Below, one piece after another: positions 1-5,502 of a stretch of 7,321 nucleotides of DNA. Origin of the DNA: Chitinophagales bacterium (GTDB taxonomy: Bacteria; Bacteroidota; Bacteroidia; Chitinophagales; UBA2359); NCBI GenBank assembly GCA_020629335.1, contig JAHDDN010000266.1:1-7321 (forward strand), read 5' to 3'. The notes beneath the pieces are model-generated. The model did no database searches. It was given only the letters and a program-made list of their open reading frames with translations, and had not been told where the DNA came from. The translations under genes were made by a program, and so were the position numbers. Position 1 is the stretch's first letter; each line of letters begins with the position of its first letter.

Positions 1-24
1 TTAGCACCTAAAAAACAAAAAGCA

Positions 25-558
25 ATGAAAATAGAAATTCATAGACCAAAGGAAAAAGACGAAGAAGAAATCCTAACATTATTTACCAAGACAATTAGCG
101 ATAATTTTAGACATGAAGGCATGATCGAAACGCATCAAGTAAGCTTGGAAAAAGAAATTGACTTTCAAATGGGAACACTTAAAACTGATTTTCAAACAGC
201 AGGACAAAAGAATTATTTTTTAGTGGCTAAAATTGAGGATAAAATTGTTGGTACTATAGCTTATGGAGATCCCAATCAATTAATAGTAGAAAATTTAAGC
301 ACTTTTTCTGATGGTATTCCTGAACTGAAAAGTGTTTATATATTGCCTGACTTTCAAAGTAAGGGAATTGGCACTTTACTATTCTCAAAAATATGCAGTA
401 AAATGAAGGAAAATAATATTCACGAATATTATTTAGATTCAGGCTATAAAAGAGCACAAGAATATTGGACCAAAAGATTGGGTCAGCCTATTTGTATCTT
501 AAAAGATTTTTGGGGAGAAAATGCAGATCACATGATATGGCATCATCCCATCAGTTAA
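25..558 (+). CDS. GNAT family N-acetyltransferase
   Basis: A 177-residue protein of the size of a single GNAT domain. Such enzymes move an acetyl group from acetyl-CoA to an amine in the cytoplasm; the substrate cannot be read from this sequence. The acetyl-CoA pyrophosphate-binding motif A is clear at residues 101-120: a beta strand (SVYILPDF) leads into Q111-x-x-G114-x-G116 and the following helix. The central strands (about residues 64-81, FLVAKIEDKIVGTIAYG) and the C-terminal motif B-like segment YYLDSGYKRAQEYWTKRLG (135-153) also fit the fold. The ATG at 25 is the first in frame and has no Shine-Dalgarno site, only an A-rich leader, which is usual in Bacteroidota. Only 24 bases precede it in the window, so an upstream operon partner cannot be excluded. 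Structured repeat A begins 26 bases after the stop. Family call is firm; specific function is unknown. Confidence 0.9.
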   Translation: MKIEIHRPKEKDEEEILTLFTKTISDNFRHEGMIETHQVSLEKEIDFQMGTLKTDFQTAGQKNYFLVAKIEDKIVGTIAYGDPNQLIVENLSTFSDGIPELKSVYILPDFQSKGIGTLLFSKICSKMKENNIHEYYLDSGYKRAQEYWTKRLGQPICILKDFWGENADHMIWHHPIS

Positions 559-720
559 TAGAGTTTTCAATCATCCAATTTTTGCGTGAGGGATGGCAGC
601 GGTATAGGGCGTCGAGAGGTAGCTTAGGTAGCTTAGTGATGCGATGGCTGGCCCGAAGGGCAGACAAGCAGCACTTAGCGAACTTGCTGCCGAACAGCCC
701 TATAAGAGCGTACAGCCCGA

Positions 721-794
721 CCCTTCCTCATTATTTCATGCGAGGGCGTACACATAGGTATTCCCCTACGGGTGTATGAAATAATGAGGAAGGG
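721..794. repeat. 19-bp perfect inverted repeat (long hairpin) in copy A
   Basis: Bases 721-739 (CCCTTCCTCATTATTTCAT) are the exact reverse complement of 776-794. The 36-base interior holds a REP-like hairpin in the opposite orientation (744-769). It occupies the position at which copy B has only a tiny CCC-GAA-GGG hairpin (4149-4157), so it looks like an expanded or inserted version of that helix. It sits between two convergent stop codons and could also serve as a bidirectional transcription stop, though no T-tract follows. Confidence 0.85.
744..769 (-). repeat. REP-like GTAG hairpin, type 1
   Basis: Read on the minus strand this begins GTAGGGG, continues to the loop TATGTGT and ends in CGCCC. 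It matches the element at 7130-7155 in 20 of 26 positions without gaps (7-base head, 7-base loop block and the final CCC are identical). A GTAG tetranucleotide next to an imperfect hairpin is the hallmark of REP elements moved by REP-associated tyrosine transposases. Only the outer stem (GGG with CCC) pairs well in this copy, so it may be decayed. Confidence 0.55.
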
Positions 795-846
795 GCACGC
801 CCAAATTCGTATATGTTCCTTAAGAATTTTACTTACTGCCCCTAAT

Positions 847-2490
847 TTATTTTTGAATGATGATTTGTTGAGCTGACTCAAAATCTGAATTGCGAATAGA
901 AAGTATATAAGGGCCGTCAGATAGTAAAGATAAATCCAACATTTTTTCGGTTCCGTTTATTGCATTCACTAGCATGGCTTTACCTTCAATGTTAAACAAT
1001 TGAATTTCTGCCTCTAAAGTATGAGACGATTTGATATTGATAAATCCATCGCTGGGGTTGGGTACAAAGGCAAGTTGTATATCAGGATTTTCGTACTTAT
1101 CAACAGTATGCTTTTGAAACAAGTTTAATTTAATTAATAAAACATTAGTACCATCATCTTCAAGCCCAGTAATATTAGCACGCATCACCTCTCTTCCAGT
1201 AATGATAAGACCCTCTTCTCCTACTTTTAGCAATCCTAACAAGTACATATTATAAGAATCATATACAAAGCTTTTAGTCAAAATCCCATTATCACCAAAT
1301 TCTGTATCAATGCCTCCATTTTCATCGAGCATTACCCCCATGATTTTGAACTTGGATTGTTCAGGAGCTCTTGCACCTATAGCTAATATTTTTCCATTTG
1401 ATTGCAATTGTACTGAAAAAAGAAAATCAAATTCACCTGTATGATTAATATACATAATGCCTCCATTCCCAAAAGAAGTGTCCAGTGTGCCATTATTATG
1501 AATACGCCTGATCGCGAAACCATTTTCAGAATTATGATTATTAGCCCCACTAATAATCATTTTGTTATCTCCTTGGAAGTTTAGACTGAGTGGATGATGA
1601 GGTGAAGGATAAAGCTCAAATTTTAAATAACCCGAGTCATTAAAATCTGTATCCAGTGTTCCATCTAAATGGTATTTAAGAACAAAAAAACTACCATCAC
1701 TTGTGTCATATACTTCTTGACCAGCAGTGACCAAAATCCTATCCTGATTAGGATGGATATGTAATTCTTGCGGGCTTTCATTATGGCCTAAATCGGTAGT
1801 TATTATACCTTGATCCCCAAAACTATCATCTAAAGAACCATCAGGAAGTAAACGAGCTAGGAAAATATCAGCATCGCCAGCTGCGTTTTTTACATATCCA
1901 CTAACTAATAACTTTCCATCTGGCAAAGTAAGAACTTTATGACAATGTGCTTCATAAATAAGGTCTAAGATAACCAAGCCGCCTTCCCCGAAACTACTAT
2001 CAAAACTACCATCTGAGTTAAACCTTGTTATATAGCCCCTTTTGGGTATTAAATCAGTTGAATAATATGTACCATAACCTACAGCGATTATTTTTCCATC
2101 TTCTTGTAATGCACCATCTAAAAAGTGGGATGAAATTTCATTATCTAAATCTCCAGTTTTTACGACTCCGTTTTCCCCAAAAGTAGTATCATAACTACCA
2201 TCACTATTAAAACGAACTATTGATGGGTATAGAGAATCATGAGTGGCGCCATTATAACCAAAAGTAATAATCTTGCCTGAAGGATCTAAAATACTCGTTC
2301 TTCCTGAACTACGATCTTGTCCACCATCAGTAGCTAGGTTAGCAGAAACAATACCTTCATTCCCAAAGTTTGGATCAAGTATTTGCCCAAAAAGAAAATG
2401 ACTATAAAGCAAGCATGTTAAGGACAAAAATAAAGCCCTTTGAATATTTACGAGGAGCGTAGAATCCACTTTTGTGTTATGTAAATACAT
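847..2490 (-). CDS. Secreted delta-60 repeat protein with T9SS type A sorting domain
   Basis: A 547-residue protein that should cross the inner membrane by Sec and the outer membrane by the Bacteroidota type IX secretion system, ending on the cell surface or outside. A signal peptide is visible: hydrophobic core at about 20-34 (ALFLSLTCLLYSHFLFG), with likely cleavage near Q36. Seven copies of the delta-60 motif (D-x-x-FG-x-x-G) follow at about residues 40, 101, 164, 221, 280, 337 and 395, spaced 57-63 residues; the fifth is degenerate (FNDSG). Between them recur strand-like segments such as DGKIIAVGY. The C-terminal sorting domain spans about 473-547, with PNPSDG (477-482), a central LFNIEGKAM strand and YILSI near the end. 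The ATG at 2490 gives an N-region of about 19 residues, slightly long, with no Shine-Dalgarno site; a GTG at codon 8 is an alternative. The ligand or role is unknown. It is convergent with the acetyltransferase and divergent from the sulfurtransferase. Confidence 0.9.
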   Translation of the reverse strand: MYLHNTKVDSTLLVNIQRALFLSLTCLLYSHFLFGQILDPNFGNEGIVSANLATDGGQDRSSGRTSILDPSGKIITFGYNGATHDSLYPSIVRFNSDGSYDTTFGENGVVKTGDLDNEISSHFLDGALQEDGKIIAVGYGTYYSTDLIPKRGYITRFNSDGSFDSSFGEGGLVILDLIYEAHCHKVLTLPDGKLLVSGYVKNAAGDADIFLARLLPDGSLDDSFGDQGIITTDLGHNESPQELHIHPNQDRILVTAGQEVYDTSDGSFFVLKYHLDGTLDTDFNDSGYLKFELYPSPHHPLSLNFQGDNKMIISGANNHNSENGFAIRRIHNNGTLDTSFGNGGIMYINHTGEFDFLFSVQLQSNGKILAIGARAPEQSKFKIMGVMLDENGGIDTEFGDNGILTKSFVYDSYNMYLLGLLKVGEEGLIITGREVMRANITGLEDDGTNVLLIKLNLFQKHTVDKYENPDIQLAFVPNPSDGFINIKSSHTLEAEIQLFNIEGKAMLVNAINGTEKMLDLSLLSDGPYILSIRNSDFESAQQIIIQK

Positions 2491-2686
2491 AATTTCATCA
2501 GTTAAATTTCAGAATTAGAGCATTAATTCAAATTACTACATAATAATAAGACGAGATTAATATACAATAAAGTTGCCCTGTAAAAAAATAAATAAGGCTT
2601 AGAATCACCAAATTACTACTTTATGCCTATGTCAATGTTTATGCATTCACTTTTTGGCAAATAGGACATCCTGAATTATCCCCTCT

Positions 2687-2709
2687 GTCGCAAGCGTCTC
2701 GCTTGTGAC
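2687..2709. repeat. Hairpin GTCGCAAGCG/CGCTTGTGAC
   Basis: GTCGCAAGCG (2687-2696) pairs with CGCTTGTGAC (2700-2709) through one G-T wobble, leaving a 3-base TCT loop. A competing smaller hairpin, GTGAC (2705-2709) with GTCAC (2714-2718), overlaps it. It lies about 180 bases upstream of the sulfurtransferase start and about 200 from the delta-60 start. It is locally GC-rich in an AT-rich spacer, as dispersed palindromic repeats tend to be, but it has no GTAG foot. Confidence 0.6.
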
Positions 2710-2769
2710 CATCGTCACCTGATAATACTATTTTATCTCTAAACTTACATCCTCTCAAAATGTCATAAA

Positions 2770-2806
2770 ATTCATCATTTATAATTCATCGTTCATCATT
2801 ATTATT
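2770..2806. repeat. AT-rich TTCATCATT repeat tract
   Basis: Imperfect short repeats of TTCATCATT/TTCATAATT type. The block CGTTCATCATT at 2790-2800, followed by ATTATT, recurs at 7173-7183 before a further CATCATTATTAT. Such low-complexity tracts are common between Bacteroidota genes; no function is evident. Confidence 0.45.
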
Positions 2807-2809
2807 GAC

Positions 2810-2817
2810 TATATTTG
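2810..2817 (+). promoter_or_regulatory. Candidate Bacteroidota -7 box for the sulfurtransferase
   Basis: TATATTTG fits the Bacteroidota -7 consensus TAnnTTTG exactly and lies 63 bases before the sulfurtransferase ATG. No TTG is present at the usual -33 distance, so the assignment rests on one box. Confidence 0.4.
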
Positions 2818-2857
2818 ACCTTGTGGAAATAAATTATACGAGAGGGGATAAAGGAAG

Positions 2858-2884
2858 ATGGTAAGAAAAATAATAAAAAAATGA
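2858..2884 (+). CDS. Possible 8-residue leader peptide ORF
   Basis: ATG at 2858 opens an ORF encoding MVRKIIKK whose TGA (2882-2884) overlaps the sulfurtransferase start in an ATGA arrangement. Purine-rich tracts GAGGGG (2842-2847) and AAGGAAG (2851-2857) precede this ATG, while the main start has only an A-rich stretch before it. This would suit termination-reinitiation coupling. It is short enough to arise by chance, and the same purine tract could serve the main gene loosely. Confidence 0.25.
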   Translation: MVRKIIKK

Positions 2885-3720
2885 AAAGATATCTGATCTC
2901 CGTAGAAGACTTACATAAGAAGTTAAATCATGAAGACTTAATCATTTTAGATTCAAGTCCACAATCAAACAAAGCTGGAAAGCAGACCCAATATCCTGGC
3001 ATAAAAATACCCCACGCTCGTACATTTGATTTAAAAGGTCGATTTTCAGATCAAAGTAATCCGCTCCCCAATATGCTACCAAGTGCTGCCCAATTTGAGG
3101 AAGAATGCAGGAAGTTAGGGATCAATCAAGAATCAGAAATTGTTGTGTATGATAATTTAGGGATTTATACAAGCCCTCGTGTGTGGTGGTTGTTTAAAAT
3201 AATGGGACACGAAAAAATAAGCGTCTTAAATGGAGGACTAGTAGCATGGAAAAATGCTGGATACGAAACCACAGCAATAGAAGCATCAACAGAAACATGG
3301 TCCGAAGGTGATTTTCAAGCAAATTTAGATAGGAGAGGAGTCAAGAAGTATAAAGAAATAGTAAATAATCTAACTACTAAAGAACACTTACTCATTGACG
3401 TTAGATCAGCAGGCAGATTTAGTGGACAAGAAGCAGAACCCAGAAAGTACTTACAGAGCGGACATATCCCTCATTCCATCAATATTCCCTATCAATCGGT
3501 ATTAGAGGATGGCAAATATAAAAGCAAAGAAGAATTAAAAGGATTATTCGAAAACAAGCAAATAGGTGATGAAAAATTAATCTTTAGTTGCGGTTCAGGA
3601 TTGACGGCTTGTATCGTTTTTTTAGCTAGTGAAATGGTAATGGAAAACGAAAAAAGTTTGTATGATGGATCTTGGACAGAATGGGCTGAAAGACAAAACT
3701 TGAAGAATGATAGGGCGTGA
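2881..3720 (+). CDS. Sulfurtransferase, 3-mercaptopyruvate/thiosulfate type (two rhodanese domains)
   Basis: A 279-residue tandem rhodanese protein, the usual length of bacterial SseA-like enzymes. These take sulfur from 3-mercaptopyruvate or thiosulfate onto a catalytic cysteine and pass it to a thiol or cyanide acceptor in the cytoplasm. The N-terminal non-catalytic domain (about 5-130) carries the family blocks SPRVWWLFKIMGH (98-110) and LNGGLVAWK (116-124). The C-terminal domain (about 155-275) has LIDVRSAGRF (171-180), GHIPHSINIP (194-203), the active loop CGSGLTA with C237, and the closing YDGSWTEWAER (261-271). CGSG-TA favours mercaptopyruvate over the CRKG loop of classical thiosulfate rhodaneses. 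R179 and R188 keep the nine-residue spacing of the mercaptopyruvate-binding arginines in mammalian MST. Oddly, the first-domain GHIPGA motif reads IKIPHA (41-46), so the usual histidine is a lysine. The ATG at 2881 follows a run of A and has no Shine-Dalgarno site. Confidence 0.93.
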   Translation: MKRYLISVEDLHKKLNHEDLIILDSSPQSNKAGKQTQYPGIKIPHARTFDLKGRFSDQSNPLPNMLPSAAQFEEECRKLGINQESEIVVYDNLGIYTSPRVWWLFKIMGHEKISVLNGGLVAWKNAGYETTAIEASTETWSEGDFQANLDRRGVKKYKEIVNNLTTKEHLLIDVRSAGRFSGQEAEPRKYLQSGHIPHSINIPYQSVLEDGKYKSKEELKGLFENKQIGDEKLIFSCGSGLTACIVFLASEMVMENEKSLYDGSWTEWAERQNLKNDRA

Positions 3721-3776
3721 TCAGATTCCTTAGCCATTCTTCATAGGTGGTATATTGCGTACATACATTTACTGAT

Positions 3777-3800
3777 GTAGAGACGCATTGCAATGCGTCT
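3777..3800 (+). repeat. REP-like GTAG palindrome, type 2
   Basis: GTAG (3777-3780) directly abuts a perfect 20-base palindrome, AGACGCATTGCAATGCGTCT (3781-3800), 57 bases after the sulfurtransferase stop. The foot-plus-hairpin layout is that of REP elements. The palindrome may also act as a weak transcription stop, since TTTAAA rather than a T-run follows. The palindrome itself is exact; the REP assignment is inference. Confidence 0.6.
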
Positions 3801-3848
3801 TTAAAGGCACACACAGATTCTTATAAGTAAGAATTAGGTCAAAAATTT

Positions 3849-4165
3849 GCGCAAGGGATAGAAGCGGTATGTGGCGTTCATGCGATGACTAATGGAGCTT
3901 AGGTGGACGTAGGCTGGCCCGCAGGGCAGACAAGTACACCTTAGTGGTTCAATTTATTAGTCCTTGACAGCCCAAGTTTTGTCTTTTTACGATTCTACTT
4001 CGTTATTTTTTCGTTTCGTAGCCCTGCTATGGGCCTCAAAAATGCCTTGTATAATCGCAAAAATCCTACAACTTAACTGTCAGAAACTTATAAACTGAAC
4101 CATTAGCGGAATAGGAAACGCATAGCCACATAAGAGCGGATAGCCCGACCCGAAGGGATGCGCCC
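3849..4165 (+). repeat. Structured dispersed repeat, copy B
   Basis: Same family and same strand as copy A. It begins GCGCAAGGGATAGAAGCGG and ends GATAGCCCGACCC (4139-4151) plus GCGCCC (4160-4165). P1 is 3849-3853 GCGCA with 4159-4163 TGCGC; P2 is 3868-3875 TATGTGGC with 4125-4132 GCCACATA. Both helices differ in sequence from copy A yet still pair. P2 continues inward through ATGCG (3880-3884) with CGCAT (4119-4123), and CTAATGG (3889-3895) with CCATTAG (4100-4106). The CTGGCCC hairpin recurs at 3914-3929. The 3' helix is only CCC-GAA-GGG (4149-4157). About 100 bases longer than A, largely because of the inverted repeat at 3941-4106. It lies 129 bases after the sulfurtransferase stop and 75 bases before the next start, so it could be a 3'UTR or a 5'UTR structure. 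Confidence 0.8.
3941..4106. repeat. MITE-like long imperfect inverted repeat within copy B
   Basis: TTAGTGGTTCA (3941-3951) pairs with TGAACCATTAG (4096-4106), followed inward by TTTAT (3953-3957) with ATAAA (4090-4094) and TGACAG (3965-3970) with CTGTCA (4077-4082), making an arm of about 30 bases with a few mismatches. Further in, TTTTTACGATT (3984-3994) faces AATCGCAAAAA (4053-4063), and GCCC (4021-4024) pairs with GGGC (4031-4034). The outermost part competes with the CTAATGG/CCATTAG helix of copy B. Copy A has only a short hairpin in the corresponding place. No coding capacity and no clear target-site duplication was found. Confidence 0.5.
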
Positions 4166-4228
4166 AAAAATAATTCATTTTATATCGTATATTTATCCTT
4201 TTAATGATTGAACTCATTTAAATTAATT

Positions 4229-4234
4229 GGGAGA
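4229..4234 (+). promoter_or_regulatory. Shine-Dalgarno-like site deciding the 4241 start
   Basis: GGGAGA lies 6 bases before the ATG at 4241. This favours that ATG over an in-frame TTG at 4208, which would add 11 residues and has no such site. It is the clearest Shine-Dalgarno-like sequence before any gene in the window. Confidence 0.5.
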
Positions 4235-4240
4235 TACGAA

Positions 4241-5362
4241 ATGAACGATATAAATGCACTTTTAACACAAGAATTTTACGGTTGGTGGCAATTTGCAGTC
4301 TGTACATTTGCCTTTGTGGCACTCTTTTCTATATGGTGGCATATTGGCAAAAAGCAAAATGACTTGGGGCAAGTTTGGTTGGCCTTATCGGTTCTTTGTT
4401 GGGGTATCTTAGGCGCAGTGGAGGTATTTTATGCGAACTTTTTGATTGACAAAGACAGCTTGCCTGTAGAGGTGCCATTACAATTACAAGGCTGGCGGAG
4501 TATTTTATCACTTTGTAATAGCTTTTTCATCTTATTAGCCTTGCCTTGGTTTCGATACATTCCCAATCGCTTGGTCTCTTTAGTAAAATCCAAACATTGG
4601 TACTACATCATTGGATTGCCATTTTTATTTTCCTTGCTTCCTATGCTTTCCATTATTATCACAGGAAAAAGCAATGCCATATTAAGCGAATTAGACTTAT
4701 ATTATGCCTTTTTTACCTTGATGTTTTTAGGCGTAGTATTATATGAATCCTTTGCTCAAAGACGATTAAAATTACTCGCTTACTTATCGGTCATTTGTAT
4801 CTTAGTCACCCTAATAGGCCAAGTATTAAAACTAAGCGGAGAACAGATCAATATGATGTTGGTTTCGGCCATTTTCAAGTCCTGTTTAATCATGTTATTT
4901 TTTGCCTTAGCATTAAGCTGGGTGAAAGACTTAATAGAAGATAAAAGCATCCTTCCCGGACAGTTAAAAATGACGCTTTCTAAAGTCAAAAATGAAAAAG
5001 GTAGGTTTGAAAACTGGGTTCAAATTCAAGGAATTCCCGGTATGTATGATAGTAAAGCCAAGCTCACGAGAGGCCCTTATGAGTTGTTAAATACCTTTGT
5101 ACAAAGGCAAAAAACAGGGGATAATTGGCTCGAAATTAAGCCTAAATCCGATAAGCGTTCCAGCAAAATTTACGACATTCAAGACCATAATGAGATCAAG
5201 CGTTTACTAGAAGGATTACTAGACGGAATCTACGGAAAAGGCAATTGGGAGAAGGGCAAACATTACGAACCATTGAAGCGTGCGCTATTCGAAAACTCAG
5301 AAAATGAAGAAAGAAAGATCAAATTAAAGCTTCCAGTCCAAAATACCCAAGTTTTGCATTAA
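4241..5362 (+). CDS. Seven-helix membrane protein with soluble C-terminal domain, function unknown
   Basis: I do not recognise this family. The 373-residue protein shows seven hydrophobic segments at about 14-36, 44-64, 86-106, 119-141, 151-170, 177-197 and 207-228, then a hydrophilic domain of about 145 residues. Positive residues after helix 1 (GKKQN, 36-40), after helix 3 (106-118) and after helix 5 (QRRLK, 173-177) suggest the N-terminus is outside and the C-terminal domain is cytoplasmic. That domain is strongly basic and includes ENWVQIQGIPGMYD (257-270), RGPYELLNTF (278-287) and an apparently helical segment, NEIKRLLEGLLDGIYGKGNW (317-336). No histidine-kinase, GGDEF or helix-turn-helix signature is visible. 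Seven helices followed by a cytoplasmic domain recall membrane sensor architecture, but this is only a resemblance. It is co-directional with the symporter gene 140 bases downstream. The start is set by the GGGAGA at 4229-4234. Confidence 0.85.
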   Translation: MNDINALLTQEFYGWWQFAVCTFAFVALFSIWWHIGKKQNDLGQVWLALSVLCWGILGAVEVFYANFLIDKDSLPVEVPLQLQGWRSILSLCNSFFILLALPWFRYIPNRLVSLVKSKHWYYIIGLPFLFSLLPMLSIIITGKSNAILSELDLYYAFFTLMFLGVVLYESFAQRRLKLLAYLSVICILVTLIGQVLKLSGEQINMMLVSAIFKSCLIMLFFALALSWVKDLIEDKSILPGQLKMTLSKVKNEKGRFENWVQIQGIPGMYDSKAKLTRGPYELLNTFVQRQKTGDNWLEIKPKSDKRSSKIYDIQDHNEIKRLLEGLLDGIYGKGNWEKGKHYEPLKRALFENSENEERKIKLKLPVQNTQVLH

Positions 5363-5502
5363 TGATTGAAAGCCAGTTAGTTAGCCCTTTTTGTCTGTAG
5401 CGACATTTCCGACATTTTGCATTATTTTCAGACTTTTTAGCCCTCCTCAAATTCAAATTGGCAAATTCGTCCATCGAATTATTTTACGAAAAAATGCCAA
5501 TT

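Larger units (their letters stand above)
584..802 (+). repeat. Structured dispersed repeat, copy A
   Basis: A GC-richer non-coding element between the convergent acetyltransferase and delta-60 genes. It opens with GCGTGAGGGATGGCAGCGG and closes with ACAGCCCGACCC (712-723) and CACGCCC (796-802). Pairings seen: P1, 584-588 GCGTG with 796-800 CACGC; P2, 603-610 TATAGGGC with 697-704 GCCCTATA (8 bp, perfect); a hairpin CTGGCCCGAAGGGCAG (648-663); GCAGCA (668-673) with TGCTGC (685-690); and a 19-bp 3' stem (721-739 with 776-794). A 9-bp tandem duplication GTAGCTTAG lies at 619-636. Copy B shares the terminal blocks and the CTGGCCC hairpin, but with different bases in P1 and P2 that still pair. I recall similar GCG-AGGGAT...AGCCCGACC...GCGCCC sequences between genes in many Bacteroidota genomes, but cannot name a family. 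Strand is set by the order of the blocks. Confidence 0.8.
2491..2880. other. Divergent intergenic region
   Basis: 390 bases between the divergent starts of the delta-60 protein and the sulfurtransferase, and very AT-rich. It must hold promoters for both genes. Visible items are a hairpin (2687-2709), TTCATCATT-type repeats (2770-2806), one TAnnTTTG box on the plus strand (2810-2817) and a short leader ORF. An 11-base direct repeat CAAATTACTAC occurs at 2529-2539 and 2609-2619. I found no exact TAnnTTTG box on the minus strand for the delta-60 gene. Confidence 0.6.
3721..4240. other. 520-base gene-free region
   Basis: No credible gene lies here. It contains a GTAG-hairpin (3777-3800), structured repeat B (3849-4165) with an embedded long inverted repeat (3941-4106), and an AT-rich leader for the seven-helix protein. 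A box TATATTTA (4188-4195), one base off the TAnnTTTG consensus, is the best promoter candidate but has no clear -33 partner. Confidence 0.6.

Noticed and set aside
465..779. Plus-strand open frame of 104 codons overlapping the acetyltransferase end and running through repeat A
   Set aside because: It starts inside the GNAT gene in another frame, continues through paired repeat sequence and encodes a low-quality arginine/serine-rich product with no family resemblance.
675..881. Minus-strand open frame of 68 codons across repeat A and the end of the delta-60 gene
   Set aside because: It overlaps the T9SS domain out of frame and is mostly the complement of the structured repeat; no start signal or recognisable product.
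3849..4165. Insertion sequence
   Set aside because: Copies A and B have paired ends but no transposase or remnant frame, and I could not find a convincing target-site duplication.
4188..4195. Promoter box TATATTTA before the seven-helix gene
   Set aside because: It is one base off TAnnTTTG and lacks a TTG at the -33 distance; in such AT-rich DNA this match is not enough for a feature.
4208..4240. Upstream TTG start for the seven-helix protein
   Set aside because: The 11 added residues have no Shine-Dalgarno support, while the ATG at 4241 has GGGAGA at a good distance.
5401..5417. Direct repeat CGACATTT (5401-5408 and 5410-5417) in the gap before the symporter
   Set aside because: Too short, and adjacent to AT-rich simple sequence; no sign of a regulator site beyond the repeat itself.
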